DNA of 44,151 nt from Acidimicrobiaceae bacterium (GTDB lineage: Bacteria > Actinomycetota > Acidimicrobiia > Acidimicrobiales > Aldehydirespiratoraceae). The stretch is from NCBI GenBank assembly GCA_026710865.1, contig JAPOQG010000221.1, forward strand, positions 1-44,151. Direction: 5' to 3'. Positions 1 to 9,779 of the stretch are shown piece by piece (within the stretch, counting starts at the first letter, position 1; every line of letters begins with the position of its first letter). A program made the position numbers and the translations under genes. The notes beneath the pieces are model-generated. The model was not told the DNA's origin, ran no database searches, and worked only from the letters and a program-made list of their open reading frames with translations.

Positions 1-1082
1 AGCACGACGACGGAGCGCAGCACCTCGCCCCGCTCCATCTTGTGGAAGGCCTCCTCCACGTCGCCGAGGTCGATCGTCTCCGACACGAAGCCGTCGAGGT
101 CGAGCCGGCCCTGGAGGTACAGGTCGATCAGCATGGGGAAGTCCCGGCTCGGCAGGCAGTCGCCGTACCAGCTCGACTTCAGCGCCCCGCCCCGGCCGAA
201 CACCTCGATGAAGGGCAACTCGATGGTCATGTCCGGTCGGGGCACGCCCACCAGCACCACCGTGCCGGCGAGGTCGCGGGCCTCGAAGGCCTGCCGGTAT
301 GTCTGGGGCAGTCCCACTGCCTCGATGGCCACGTCCACGCCGTTGCCGCCGGTGAGGGCCTGGATCGCCTCCACCGGGTCGGCCTCAGACGAGTTGATGG
401 TGTGGGTGGCGCCGAAGCCCCGAGCCCACTCCAGCTTGCGGTCATCGATGTCCACCGCGATGATCGTGTGGGCCCCGGCCAGCTTGGAGCCGGCGATGGC
501 GGCGTCGCCCACTCCCCCGCAGCCGAAGACGGCCACGCTGTCGCCCCGACCGACTCCGCCGGTGTTGATGGCGGCGCCGATGCCGGCCATCACCCCGCAG
601 CCCAGCAGGCCTGCGGCGGTGGCCGGAGCGGACGAGTCGACCTTGGTGCACTGCCCCGCGGCGACGATGGTCTTCTCGACGAACGCGCCGATGCCCAGCG
701 CGGGCGAGAGTTCGGTCCCGTCGGCCAGCGTCATCTTCTGGGACGCGTTGTGGGTGCTGAAGCAGATCTGGGGCCGGCCCCGCAGGCACGAGCGGCACTG
801 ACCGCAAACCGCCCGCCAGTTGAGGATCACGTAGTCGCCGGGCTCCACCTCGGTCACGCCGTCGCCGACCGACTCGACCACCCCTGCGGCCTCGTGTCCC
901 AGCAGGAAGGGGAACTCGTCGTTGATCCCGCCCTCGCGGTAGTGCAGGTCGGTGTGGCAGACGCCGCAAGCCTGGACGGCCACCACCGCCTCGCCGGGAC
1001 CCGGGTCGGGGATCACGACGTCGGTGATCGTGACCGGCTCGCCCACCGCCATCGACACCACTCCTTGCACGGTCTGGCGCAT
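1..1082 (-). CDS. Zn-dependent alcohol dehydrogenase (S-(hydroxymethyl)mycothiol / NDMA-dependent type), 3' end outside window
   Basis: Minus-strand reading [73 protein letters not shown]...; GHEAAG zinc site, GCGGVG Rossmann motif; runs off window start. Confidence 0.9.
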   Translation of the reverse strand, partial: MRQTVQGVVSMAVGEPVTITDVVIPDPGPGEAVVAVQACGVCHTDLHYREGGINDEFPFLLGHEAAGVVESVGDGVTEVEPGDYVILNWRAVCGQCRSCLRGRPQICFSTHNASQKMTLADGTELSPALGIGAFVEKTIVAAGQCTKVDSSAPATAAGLLGCGVMAGIGAAINTGGVGRGDSVAVFGCGGVGDAAIAGSKLAGAHTIIAVDIDDRKLEWARGFGATHTINSSEADPVEAIQALTGGNGVDVAIEAVGLPQTYRQAFEARDLAGTVVLVGVPRPDMTIELPFIEVFGRGGALKSSWYGDCLPSRDFPMLIDLYLQGRLDLDGFVSETIDLGDVEEAFHKMERGEVLRSVVV

Positions 1083-1188
1083 GTCCTCGTCCTCCTGGTA
1101 GTCCGGCCGGCTGGTCTGGGCACACTACCGCGCCCGGCCCGGCCATCAAGTGGCGAGGCCCGGAGGTCACGGAGCATGGTCACCCCGG

Positions 1189-1340
1189 CTGATCGTCCCG
1201 CAGGCGGGGGCATAGAGCAACTGGACCGCCGGCCCGGACAAGCACCCCCGCTGATCGTCCCGCAGGCAGGGGCATAGAGCAACTGGACCGCCGGCCCGGA
1301 CAAGCACCCCCGCTGATCGTCCCGCAGGCAGGGGCATAGA
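1189..1340. repeat. Tandem repeat, 62-bp unit, ~2.4 copies
   Basis: CTGATCGTCCCGCAGGC(G/A)GGGGCATAGAG... begins at 1189, 1251 and 1313. Confidence 0.95.
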
Positions 1341-1349
1341 GTCGTGGCC

Positions 1350-1625
1350 ATGTGCCGCAACATCACGACCCTGCGAGGTCTGGCCCCGCCCGCCTCGACA
1401 GAGGAGGTCGAAGCCGCCGCCCGCCAGTACGTCCGCAAGGTCAGCGGGGTCCAGAAGACCTCCGCGGCCACCGAGGCCGCCTTCGAGCAGGCCGTCGCGC
1501 TGGTAGCCGACGCCACCGCCGACCTACTGGCTGCCCTGCCGCCCCGCCGGACACCGCCCCGCAACGAGCCACCGCTGCGGCGACGGGCCGCCGCGGCCGC
1601 CGCGGCCGTCGGCACCACCGCCTGA
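1350..1625 (+). CDS. DUF2277 family protein
   Basis: MCRNITTLRGLAPPASTEEVEAAARQYVRKVSGVQKTS. Confidence 0.85.
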   Translation: MCRNITTLRGLAPPASTEEVEAAARQYVRKVSGVQKTSAATEAAFEQAVALVADATADLLAALPPRRTPPRNEPPLRRRAAAAAAAVGTTA

Positions 1626-1632
1626 GACGTTC

Positions 1633-2322
1633 ATGGCCGGCTCGACGGGGCAGCTGGCGGACCTCGTGGCCCAGGCCCGGCGGTACGGCGTGCGCGACGA
1701 GGCCGTGCTCGCCGCCATCGGGACGGTGCCGCGGCAGAGCTTCGTGCCCCGCCGGCTCGCCTCGGCCGCCTTCGACGACGGTCCACTGCCGATCGGCGAG
1801 GGCCAGACCATCAGCCAGCCCGCGATGGTGGCCATGATGGCCGAGGCCGCCCAGTTGCGCCCCGACGACCGGGTGCTGGAGGTCGGGGCCGGCTCCGGCT
1901 ACGGCGCGCTGGTGCTGCGGGCCCTGGCCGGCCGGGTGGTGACCATCGAGCGCAGGCCCGGCCTGGCCGGCAAGGCCCGGGCCGCGCTGGCGGGCCAGGG
2001 CTTAGGGGACGTGGAGGTGGTGGTGGGCGACGGCACGCTGGGCTGGCCCACCGAGGCGCCCTATGACGCCATCGTCGTGACCGCGGCCGGCCCGGAGCCG
2101 CCCCCGCCCCTGCTGGAGCAGCTCGCGCCGGGAGGACGCCTGGTGATGCCCGTGGGCGAGCAGCACAACACCCAGTTCCTGATGCGCTACACCCGCACCG
2201 CCACCACGCACGTCCAAGACGATGGCGATCCCGCTCCCGAGGAGGAGTACCGGTCCGAGCGGCTGACGGCGGTGCGCTTCGTCCCGCTCATCGGCGCCCA
2301 CGGCTTCGGGCCCCGCCGATGA
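1633..2322 (+). CDS. pcm: Protein-L-isoaspartate O-methyltransferase
   Basis: PRQSFVPRRLASAAFDDGPLPIGEGQTISQPAMVAMM...VLEVGAGSGYGALVLR. Confidence 0.92.
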   Translation: MAGSTGQLADLVAQARRYGVRDEAVLAAIGTVPRQSFVPRRLASAAFDDGPLPIGEGQTISQPAMVAMMAEAAQLRPDDRVLEVGAGSGYGALVLRALAGRVVTIERRPGLAGKARAALAGQGLGDVEVVVGDGTLGWPTEAPYDAIVVTAAGPEPPPPLLEQLAPGGRLVMPVGEQHNTQFLMRYTRTATTHVQDDGDPAPEEEYRSERLTAVRFVPLIGAHGFGPRR

Positions 2323-2394
2323 CGCTGACCCGTCACCGAATCATCGACGCAGCCACACCGGGGGTGCCCCGCGACCACGACCGGTTCAACGTCA

Positions 2395-3192
2395 ATGGGC
2401 CGTCGGTGCTGCCCGCGCCCGCCTGGATGCCGGACCCTCCGGGCCGGTACGCAGACTTCTAGTCCGGTGTCGGAGACTCGCTCGACCGCGGGCGGCGCGG
2501 CGCGATCCGCCACGGCCCGCCAGGTGGTGCGCCGACTCCCGCAGTTGATCGCGGGGTTGTGGATCTTCGGGATGGGTCTGGCTCTCGTGGTGCTCGGCGG
2601 GCAGGGTCAGGGTCCCTGGATCGTGTTCGACGAGGGCGTCTCGCTGCACACGCCGCTGACCATCGGCACGGTTGCGATTCTTGTCGGCGTGGTGCTGGTG
2701 GCCGGGTTGGCGCTGGCTCGCGAACCGGTGGGGTTCGGCACTCTGGCGAACGCGGTGGTGGTGGGGGTCTCGACCGACGTGACCCTGGCGATCTTCGACC
2801 AGCCCGGCTCAGTTATTGGGCAGGTGGCCCTGACGCTGGTCAGCCCGTTGCTGGTAGCGCTGGGCTCGGGCCTGTACCTCGGCGTCATGCTGGGTCCGGG
2901 ACCACGCGACGGCGTCATGACGGCCATGCACCGCCGCGGCGTCCCCATCTGGCTGGCCCGCTTCATCATCGAAGCCGTGCCGTTCACAATCGGCGCGATC
3001 CTGGGCGGCACGGTGGGCTGGGGGACGGTCTACTGGCTGGTGGTCATCGGCCCTGCGGTGAACCTGGCGATGAAGTTCCGCTCCTGGCCCATGGTGCCCT
3101 CGCGCTGGATCGACGTGTTCAACGCCCTGGAGACGGACCGGCACCCCGTACCCCGCACCAACCGCCGGCACCCAGGCTTCCGGCGCCACTGA
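2395..3192 (+). CDS. YczE/YyaS/YitT-family integral membrane protein
   Basis: Multi-TM; YLGVMLGPGPRDGVMTAMHRR motif; actual start may be downstream. Confidence 0.8.
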   Translation: MGRRCCPRPPGCRTLRAGTQTSSPVSETRSTAGGAARSATARQVVRRLPQLIAGLWIFGMGLALVVLGGQGQGPWIVFDEGVSLHTPLTIGTVAILVGVVLVAGLALAREPVGFGTLANAVVVGVSTDVTLAIFDQPGSVIGQVALTLVSPLLVALGSGLYLGVMLGPGPRDGVMTAMHRRGVPIWLARFIIEAVPFTIGAILGGTVGWGTVYWLVVIGPAVNLAMKFRSWPMVPSRWIDVFNALETDRHPVPRTNRRHPGFRRH

Positions 3193-3227
3193 GGCCGTAC
3201 GGGCCTCGGCAATCCGCCCCCTATCCA

Positions 3228-3345
3228 GAACTGGCAGCACAATGCACGCCATCCGTGCAAAACACTGCCAATTCCCCGGGCCAGCCACCCCCCATCCAGA
3301 ACTGGCAGCACAATGCACGCCATCCGTGCAAAACACTGCCAATTC
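3228..3345. repeat. Two copies of the 46/47-nt hairpin repeat (core A)
   Basis: GAACTGGCAGCACAATGCACGCCATCCGTGCAAAACACTGCCAATTC at 3228 and 3299 (71-bp spacing). Confidence 0.95.
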
Positions 3346-3407
3346 CTGAAGTGGGTGGGGCACGGACGGGCTGCGGTCTGCCAGCGGAGCGGGTCTAGCC
3401 TGAGCTT

Positions 3408-4421
3408 GTGATCGATCTTCGCTCCGACACTGTCACCCAGCCCACGGCGGCCATGCGGGCGGCCATGGCGGCAGCCACCGTGGGCGACGACGTGTACGGC
3501 GAGGATCCCACCGTCAACGAACTCCAGGATGTCACGGCCTCCCTGCTGGGCAAGGAGGCCGCGCTGTTCGTGACCAGCGGCACCCAGGGCAACCTCTGCG
3601 GGCTGCTCGCCCACTGCGGGCGCGGCGACGAGTACATCGTCGGCGACCGCGCCCACACCTACATGTACGAGGGCGGCGGCGCGGCGGTGCTCGGCTCCAT
3701 CCAGCCCCAACCGGTTCCCAGGGGCGACGACGGCATGATCGACCTGGCAGCGGCCGAGGAGGCCGTCAAGTCGCCCGACCACCACTTCGCCCGCACCAGG
3801 CTGCTGTGCCTGGAGAACACCGCCGACGGCAACGTGCTGACGCTCGAGCAGATGGAGGCGTCGGCCGAGTTGGCTGCCCGCCACGGCCTGGCCCACCACC
3901 TCGACGGGGCCCGGCTGCCGAATGCTGCGGTGGCGCTGGAAGTGTCGCCGGCCGAGGTGGCTGCGCCGTTCGATTCGGTGTCGGTGTGCCTCTCGAAGGG
4001 TCTGGGCACACCGATGGGCTCAGTGCTGGCCGGACCGGTGGACCTGATCGACGAAGCCCACAAATGGCGCAAGATGCTCGGCGGGGGGCTGCGCCAGGCC
4101 GGGATCGTGGCCGCGGCAGGACTGTACGCGCTAGAGCACCACATCGATCGACTGGCCGACGACCACGCCAACGCATCCCGCCTGGCCGACGGTCTGGCCG
4201 CCATCGACGGCGTCAAGATCGACTCCTGCGCAACCAACATGGTGTTCATCCGCGTCGACGACGAGGGGCGCGGCGACGGCCTGGACCTGCGGACAGGACT
4301 CGCCGACCGCGGCATCCTCACCCGCTGGGACGGCTCCCGGGCCCGGCTGGTCACCCACCTCGACGTGACCGCCGATGACATGGAGACGGCCATCGACGCC
4401 TTCGCCGAACTTCTGTCCTGA
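3408..4421 (+). CDS. Low-specificity L-threonine aldolase / beta-eliminating lyase
   Basis: [43 protein letters not shown] site [18 protein letters not shown]. Confidence 0.92.
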   Translation: MIDLRSDTVTQPTAAMRAAMAAATVGDDVYGEDPTVNELQDVTASLLGKEAALFVTSGTQGNLCGLLAHCGRGDEYIVGDRAHTYMYEGGGAAVLGSIQPQPVPRGDDGMIDLAAAEEAVKSPDHHFARTRLLCLENTADGNVLTLEQMEASAELAARHGLAHHLDGARLPNAAVALEVSPAEVAAPFDSVSVCLSKGLGTPMGSVLAGPVDLIDEAHKWRKMLGGGLRQAGIVAAAGLYALEHHIDRLADDHANASRLADGLAAIDGVKIDSCATNMVFIRVDDEGRGDGLDLRTGLADRGILTRWDGSRARLVTHLDVTADDMETAIDAFAELLS

Positions 4422-4499
4422 GGATCGGCGAGAACCCGACCGAATCTGCACGAGTTTTCCTCATATATGGCGGGTTTCCCTACAGATCTTGACCGAGCC

Positions 4500-4670
4500 G
4501 GCCCGAGCGGCCCGCGATGAGTACGGTGAGACCATGACCCTGGCCGTGGGGCGCCGGTGGGCGCCTTCGCGGCCCGAGCGGACCGCGATGAGTACGGTGA
4601 GGCCATGACAAGGTGGTCGTGGGGCGCCGGTGGGCGCCTTCGCGGCCTGAGTACGGTGGCGCCATGACCT
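4500..4670. repeat. Tandem repeat (~71-bp unit, last unit 59 bp) duplicating the translation-start region
   Basis: GAGTACGGTG...CCATGAC at 4519, 4590 and 4649. Confidence 0.92.
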
Positions 4671-6007
4671 TGGCTGTTGCTGGCACGCTGATGCAGACAC
4701 CGGCACCGGACCAGTTCACCGTCACCGATGCGGTCGTCGAGGTGGACGCCACCGGGGCCATCGTCGCCGTCCACGACCGTTCCACGCCTGAGGGAGCGGC
4801 TGCCGGACGGGCCGCGCTGGACGCCGCTGCCGAACGGGTGGAACTGGCGCCGGGCACGTTCCTGATGCCCGGCATGGTGGATCTTCATGTGCATGCGCCC
4901 CAGTGGCCCCAGCTCGGCACCGGCCTCGATCTGCCCTTGGAGCGGTGGCTGTTCGAGTACACCTTCCCACTGGAGGCCCGCTACGCCGACACCGGCTTCG
5001 CGGCGGCGGTGTGGGACGACCTGGTCCCGACCCTGCTCGCCCACGGTACGACCACCGCCGTCTATCACTCGTCGAACCATCTGGAGGCCACGACCGCGCT
5101 GGCCCGAACCTGCGCCCGCCACGGGCAACGGGCGCTCGTGGGCCGGGTCGCCATGGACCATCCGTCAGGAACCCCTGAGTGGTATCGCGATGCGACCGCG
5201 TCGGAGGGCGTGGACGCGTCGGCCGCGTCCATCGAAGCGGTGGAAGCGCTCGCGAGTCCGCTCGTGGAGCCGATCATCACTCCCCGCTTCGCGCCGGCCT
5301 GCACCGACGCACTCCTGGAGGGGCTCGGCGAACTGGCCGAGTCCACCGGCGCACGGACGCAGACCCACTGCGCCGAGTCGGACTGGCACTGCGGCTACGC
5401 CCTCGACCGGTTCGGCACCACCGATCCGGCCGCGCTCGACCGCTTCGGCCTGGTACGGCCCCGCACAGTGCTGGCCCACGCCGACCACCTCACCACCGAC
5501 GACATGGCCCTCGTGTCGGGTCAGCGGGCGGGCGTGGCCCACTGCCCGCTGTCCAACGCGTACTTCGCCAACGCGGTGTTCCGCGTGCGGCGGGCGCTGG
5601 CCGCCAACGTCCGCGTGGGCCTGGGCACCGACATCGCCGGAGGGGCCCGTCCCGGACTGCTGGCAATGTGCCAGGACGCGGTGACCGTCTCCCGCATGCT
5701 CGAGGACGGCGTCGACCCGGCCCTCGGCGCGGCGGAGCGGGGCGTGCCGGCGTCGCGGATCGACACCGCGACCGCCTTCTGGCTGGCGACCGCGGGCGGC
5801 GCGGCGGTAGTCGACCTGCCGGTGGGGCTGATCGAGCCGGGCCGCCGCTTCGACGCCATCGCGGTGCGCGCCGACCGGCCCGGCGGAACCATCCGGCTGT
5901 GGGACGGCTTCGACGACGAGGCCCGCATCTTCGAGAAGGTCGTCCGCCTGGCCGCCGACGACGACATCAGCCACGTCTGGGTGGACGGAGCGAGCGTCAA
6001 ACCATAG
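4664..6007 (+). CDS. guaD: Guanine deaminase (amidohydrolase)
   Basis: MPGMVDLHVHAPQWPQLGTGLDLPLERWLFEYTFPLEARY; HxH, GTDIAGG; ATG at 4664 preferred over 4613. Confidence 0.9.
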   Translation: MTLAVAGTLMQTPAPDQFTVTDAVVEVDATGAIVAVHDRSTPEGAAAGRAALDAAAERVELAPGTFLMPGMVDLHVHAPQWPQLGTGLDLPLERWLFEYTFPLEARYADTGFAAAVWDDLVPTLLAHGTTTAVYHSSNHLEATTALARTCARHGQRALVGRVAMDHPSGTPEWYRDATASEGVDASAASIEAVEALASPLVEPIITPRFAPACTDALLEGLGELAESTGARTQTHCAESDWHCGYALDRFGTTDPAALDRFGLVRPRTVLAHADHLTTDDMALVSGQRAGVAHCPLSNAYFANAVFRVRRALAANVRVGLGTDIAGGARPGLLAMCQDAVTVSRMLEDGVDPALGAAERGVPASRIDTATAFWLATAGGAAVVDLPVGLIEPGRRFDAIAVRADRPGGTIRLWDGFDDEARIFEKVVRLAADDDISHVWVDGASVKP

Positions 6008-6203
6008 CCACGCCCGGCATCCGCCAGCGCCGACGGCCGAGCTCGAATGGGGTGCGAGTTCCTCGCGATGCGGCGCTGTGCTTCTCGCTCACCTCCACCG
6101 CGCTCATAGGTCGCTCGGGCACCGGCCCTCGCAGCGCACCTTGCGCCGTGGTCTGGCGACTCGTGCCAATCCGCTCGACCGCGGACGGCACTAGCTTCGA
6201 GCC

Positions 6204-7145
6204 ATGACCGAGATCCTGACCACCCCCGATGGAACCGCGTTCGTCCGCACGCCGGACGAGCGCTTCGCCGCCATCGCCGACTACCCCTACGAGCCCCGGT
6301 ACGCAACCGTGGACGGGCTGCGCATGGCCTACATCACGGCCGGGCCCGACGACTCCGGCGGCGGCGCGGCCACGATCCTACTGCTGCACGGCGAGCCGAC
6401 CTGGGGCTACCTGTACCGCAAGATGATCCCGGTGCTGGCCAATGCCGGCCACCGGGTGATGGTCCCCGACCTGATCGGCTTCGGCCGCTCCGACAAGCCC
6501 GTCGAGCGCTCCGCCTACACCTACGCGGGCCACGTGGGCTGGATGAGCGACTTCCTGGACGCGACCGCGGCCGAGCGCGGCTCGGGGCCGCTGCACCTTT
6601 TCGGCCAGGACTGGGGCGGGCTCATCGGCCTGCGCCTCGCGGCCGAGAACCCCGACCTGATCGACCGGCTGATCCTGGCCAACACCGCGCTCCCGGTGGG
6701 CGAGTCCCCCGGGGCCGGCTTCGACTTCTGGCGCCAGTTCAGCCAGGACGTGCCGTTCCTGGACTGCGGCCGGCTGGTCGCCAACGCCACCGCCACCATG
6801 CTGAGCGAGGCCGCCGTCGAGGCCTACCGGGCGCCGTTCCCCGCTGAGACGCACTTGGCGGGGGCCCGCCAGTTCCCGCTTCTGGTGCCGGTGACGCCAG
6901 ACGACCCGGCCGTTGGTGCCAACCGGGCCGCCTGGGAGGTCCTCAGCCAGTGGACCAAGCCGGTGCTCACCCTGTGGGCGCCCGGCGACCCGGTGCTGGG
7001 AGGACTGCAGCCCTTCATGGTCGAGCGCATCCCGGGTGCGGCCGGCCAGCCTCACGCCCAGTTCGAGCCGGCCGGCCACTTCATCCAGGAGGACCAGGGT
7101 CCAGCTCTGGCCGAAGCAATCAACGCCTGGCTCGCCGAGGGCTGA
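6204..7145 (+). CDS. Haloalkane dehalogenase (alpha/beta hydrolase)
   Basis: HGEPTWGYLYRKMIPVL, FGQDWGGLIGLRLA nucleophile elbow, catalytic GHFIQED. Confidence 0.9.
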   Translation: MTEILTTPDGTAFVRTPDERFAAIADYPYEPRYATVDGLRMAYITAGPDDSGGGAATILLLHGEPTWGYLYRKMIPVLANAGHRVMVPDLIGFGRSDKPVERSAYTYAGHVGWMSDFLDATAAERGSGPLHLFGQDWGGLIGLRLAAENPDLIDRLILANTALPVGESPGAGFDFWRQFSQDVPFLDCGRLVANATATMLSEAAVEAYRAPFPAETHLAGARQFPLLVPVTPDDPAVGANRAAWEVLSQWTKPVLTLWAPGDPVLGGLQPFMVERIPGAAGQPHAQFEPAGHFIQEDQGPALAEAINAWLAEG

Positions 7146-7229
7146 CCGGCAGGGTCCCGAAGCCCACAACCCTGCGAGGGAGTCCTGTGCCGGCTCCTCG
7201 CTGCCCTGTCCGATCAGCACTGGCGGGGC

Positions 7230-7262
7230 TTGATCATGCCGAGTTCATGCTAGAATCATGCC
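7230..7262 (+). promoter_or_regulatory. Candidate vapBC promoter/operator: TTGATC-N15-TAGAAT with three TCATGC repeats at exact 11-bp spacing
   Basis: TCATGC at 7234, 7245, 7256; ATG at 7263 directly after the third. Confidence 0.6.
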
Positions 7263-7496
7263 ATGGCCAACCTGCAAGTCAAGAACGTCCCGGAAGAGCT
7301 CCATGAACGTCTTCGGAGACATGCCCGCAGTCGCAACTGCTCGATGAGCGCAGCCGTGCTCGAGGCCATCGAACACGAGCTGGCCAGCTGGGAGTGGCGC
7401 GAGCGGCTTGCCAGCCACCCCACCACCGACCTCGGCATTGACGCGGCGACCCTCATCGCCGAGGAGCGCGATCTGCGCGAAGCGGAACTTGCGTGA
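7263..7496 (+). CDS. FitA/VapB-like RHH antitoxin
   Basis: MANLQVKNVPEELHERLRRHARSRNCSMSAAVLEAIEHEL; overlaps the next start (GTGA). Confidence 0.88.
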   Translation: MANLQVKNVPEELHERLRRHARSRNCSMSAAVLEAIEHELASWEWRERLASHPTTDLGIDAATLIAEERDLREAELA

Positions 7497-7894
7497 GCCT
7501 CTACGTGGTCGATGCGTCGGTGGCGGTCGAGTACCTCCTGCGCACGCCCCTCGGGCTTTCGATCGCCGAGACCATCGAGGACGCCAGACTCGCGGCTCCC
7601 GACCTCATTGACGCCGAGGTCGTGTCGGGGCTTCGCCGTGCGGTTCACGCTGGGCGCCTCACCGACGAGCGAGCTGTCATGGCGATCGACGCTCTGACGC
7701 AGTGGCCCCTCAGGCGCATCGCGGGCCGAGCGCTGGCCCCCATGGCCTGGCCGCACCACCACAACATCACCGCGTACGACGCCTTCTATGTCGCGGCAGC
7801 GAGCGCGCTAGGAGCCCCGCTGCTCACCGCGGACGGCCGTCTCGCGAGAGCGCCGGGCCTCGGCATCACCATCCAGCACATCCGTATCTCCTGA
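7493..7894 (+). CDS. VapC-family PIN-domain toxin
   Basis: VVDASVAVEYLLRT...DLIDAEVVSGLRR...ITAYDAFYVAAASALGAPLLTADGRLARA. Confidence 0.92.
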   Translation: MSLYVVDASVAVEYLLRTPLGLSIAETIEDARLAAPDLIDAEVVSGLRRAVHAGRLTDERAVMAIDALTQWPLRRIAGRALAPMAWPHHHNITAYDAFYVAAASALGAPLLTADGRLARAPGLGITIQHIRIS

Positions 7895-7940
7895 TTCGTG
7901 CCGTCTAGGTTGACCACAGCCGACTGGATGAGAGGCAACA

Positions 7941-8720
7941 GTGCCGGAGATCATCGAGGTGGAGGCCTACCGGAGGGCGATCTCGGCCACGGAGGGGCGG
8001 ACGATCTCTCGCGTCCACGCTCCCGACGAGTGGTTCGCGAAGGGCGGCACCTCCACCGACGCTCTGCGCCTGGAGCTGACCGGGGCACGGGTCGACACGG
8101 TGCGACGCATCGGCAAGCTCGTGATCGTCGACACCGACGGGCCCCGGCTGGGACTGCGATTCGGAATGACCGGCAAGATCGTGGTGGACGGAGCCATGCC
8201 CATCGACCACCTGCTCTACGACAGCCCCCGCCACGAACCGGCCTGGGACCGGTTCGGGCTCCAGTTCGAGGGCGGGGGTGCCATGGTGCTGCGCGACCCC
8301 CGCCGGCTCGGCGGCGTGCAGCTCGACCCCGACGAGCAGGCACTGGGACCCGACGCGCTGTCCTTGACGCTGGGACAGCTGCGCAAGGCCCTGGCCGGCT
8401 CGACGGTGGCACTCAAGGCCCGGCTGCTGGACCAGCGCCGGGTGGCCGGACTCGGCAACCTGCTGGTCGACGAGGCGCTGTGGCGGGCCGGCCTGTCGCC
8501 CGTCCGGGAAGCCCGTTCCCTGGACGCCACCGAGGCGGCCCGGCTGCACCGCAACATCCGCCGCACGCTGAACGTTCTCGGCGAGCGGGGCGGATCCCAC
8601 ACCGGCGACCTCCAGCCGGGCCGGGTGCGGGGCGGCGGCTGCCCCCGGGACGGGGCGCCGCTGCGCCGCGACCAGGTCGGCGGCCGCACCACCTACTGGT
8701 GCCCCGCGCACCAAGGCTGA
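7941..8720 (+). CDS. Fpg/Nei-family DNA glycosylase
   Basis: M-PEIIEVEAYRR (Pro nucleophile), C-terminal zinc finger CPRDGAPLRRDQVGGRTTYWCPAHQG; GTG start. Confidence 0.88.
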   Translation: MPEIIEVEAYRRAISATEGRTISRVHAPDEWFAKGGTSTDALRLELTGARVDTVRRIGKLVIVDTDGPRLGLRFGMTGKIVVDGAMPIDHLLYDSPRHEPAWDRFGLQFEGGGAMVLRDPRRLGGVQLDPDEQALGPDALSLTLGQLRKALAGSTVALKARLLDQRRVAGLGNLLVDEALWRAGLSPVREARSLDATEAARLHRNIRRTLNVLGERGGSHTGDLQPGRVRGGGCPRDGAPLRRDQVGGRTTYWCPAHQG

Positions 8721-8867
8721 CCCGACTGGGCCGTGCCGCGCGATCCCGACCTCGACTGGAACACCCACTGGTGCCCCGCGCACCAAGGCTGACCCGACTG
8801 GGCCGTGCCGCGCGATCCCGACCTCGACTGGAACACCCACTGGTGCCCCGCGCACCAAGGCTGACCC
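8696..8867. repeat. Tandem repeat, 72-bp unit, ~2.4 copies, carrying the 3' end and stop of the glycosylase gene
   Basis: CTGGTGCCCCGCGCACCAAGGCTGACCCGACT at 8696, 8768, 8840. Confidence 0.95.
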
Positions 8868-8914
8868 GACTCCTCCACCACGCTCGCCAGCAACCGCCGT
8901 CGTAGCCTGATCGG

Positions 8915-9508
8915 ATGGCTGGTCCGCTGGCGCTGCGCTTCGTGTCGTCGTTCCCCCACGCCCGCCAGATGCCGGCCACGGTCGCCGAGGTCGCCCTGGT
9001 GGGACGGTCCAACGTGGGCAAGTCGTCGCTCCTGAACGCCCTCGCCCACCGCAAGCAACTGGCCCGCACCTCCAAGACCCCCGGCGCCACCCGGCTGCTC
9101 AACGGGTTCGAGCTCGGCGCGGAGGGATCGGGGCTCTGGGTGGTTGACCTGCCCGGCTACGGCTACGCCAAAGCGTCCAAGGCTGAACAGTCCCGCTGGA
9201 GCTCCATGGCAGCGGGCTACCTCGCCCACCGCGAGCCGCTGCGGGGCGTCCTGCACCTCATCGACGGCGAGATCGGCCCGACCAGCCTCGACCTGCAGAC
9301 CGTCGAATGGCTCGACAGCCTCGACCTGCCCGTCAGCTATGTGGCCACCAAGGCCGACAAGGTGCGTCCCTCCCGTCGGGGCGCCCGCAAGGCCGAACTA
9401 GCGGCCAAGCTCGGCACCGACCGGGGCACCGTCCACTGGACCAGCGCCACCAAGGGCACCGGCATCGCTGAGCTGCGCACCCTCGTGCGGACGCTGTTGG
9501 AGGCATAG
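8915..9508 (+). CDS. engB: Ribosome biogenesis GTPase YihA/YsxC/EngB
   Basis: VALVGRSNVGKSSLLNALAHRKQLARTSKTPGATRLLN; DLPGYGYAK; TKADK. Confidence 0.95.
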   Translation: MAGPLALRFVSSFPHARQMPATVAEVALVGRSNVGKSSLLNALAHRKQLARTSKTPGATRLLNGFELGAEGSGLWVVDLPGYGYAKASKAEQSRWSSMAAGYLAHREPLRGVLHLIDGEIGPTSLDLQTVEWLDSLDLPVSYVATKADKVRPSRRGARKAELAAKLGTDRGTVHWTSATKGTGIAELRTLVRTLLEA

Positions 9509-9524
9509 ACATCCTCCCGAGCCG

Positions 9525-9619
9525 GAACTGGCAGCACAACACGCGCCATCCGTGCAAAACGCTGCCAAATCCCGCAGACGGCGTCCTCCGAGCCGGAACT
9601 GGCAGCACAATGCACGCCA
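9525..9619. repeat. Hairpin repeat core A, one complete and one truncated copy
   Basis: GAACTGGCAGCACAACACGCGCCATCCGTGCAAAACGCTGCCAAAT at 9525; truncated copy at 9596 (71-bp spacing). Confidence 0.92.
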
Positions 9620-9711
9620 GAGGGCCGCACTGCCTCCAATCACCGCCCGCGGTCAACCCGGCCACAGCACAACAAGACCCGTTACCGGACGACAACCGAC
9701 AGATGAATGTC

Positions 9712-9766
9712 ACAGTACGGTGCGAGTGTCCTTGCAATTCACGTACTGCGTGGTGGAATTTCAAGG
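9712..9766. promoter_or_regulatory. Interleaved inverted repeats upstream of the DUF4143 ATPase (candidate operator)
   Basis: CAGTACG (9713) / CGTACTG (9742) and CCTTGCAATT (9730) / AATTTCAAGG (9757). Confidence 0.5.
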
Positions 9767-9779
9767 ATAGGATGGCCAA

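Noticed and set aside
1189-1340. CRISPR array
   Set aside because: Only 2-3 direct units with no unique spacers and no cas genes; the whole 62-bp unit is repeated. Same for the other arrays.
3030-3363. Recurrent peptides such as NWQCFARMACIVLPV, WQRFARMACVLLPVP, GSVLHGWRAFCCQF in several ORFs
   Set aside because: Translation of the 46-nt intergenic hairpin repeat, not a protein domain.
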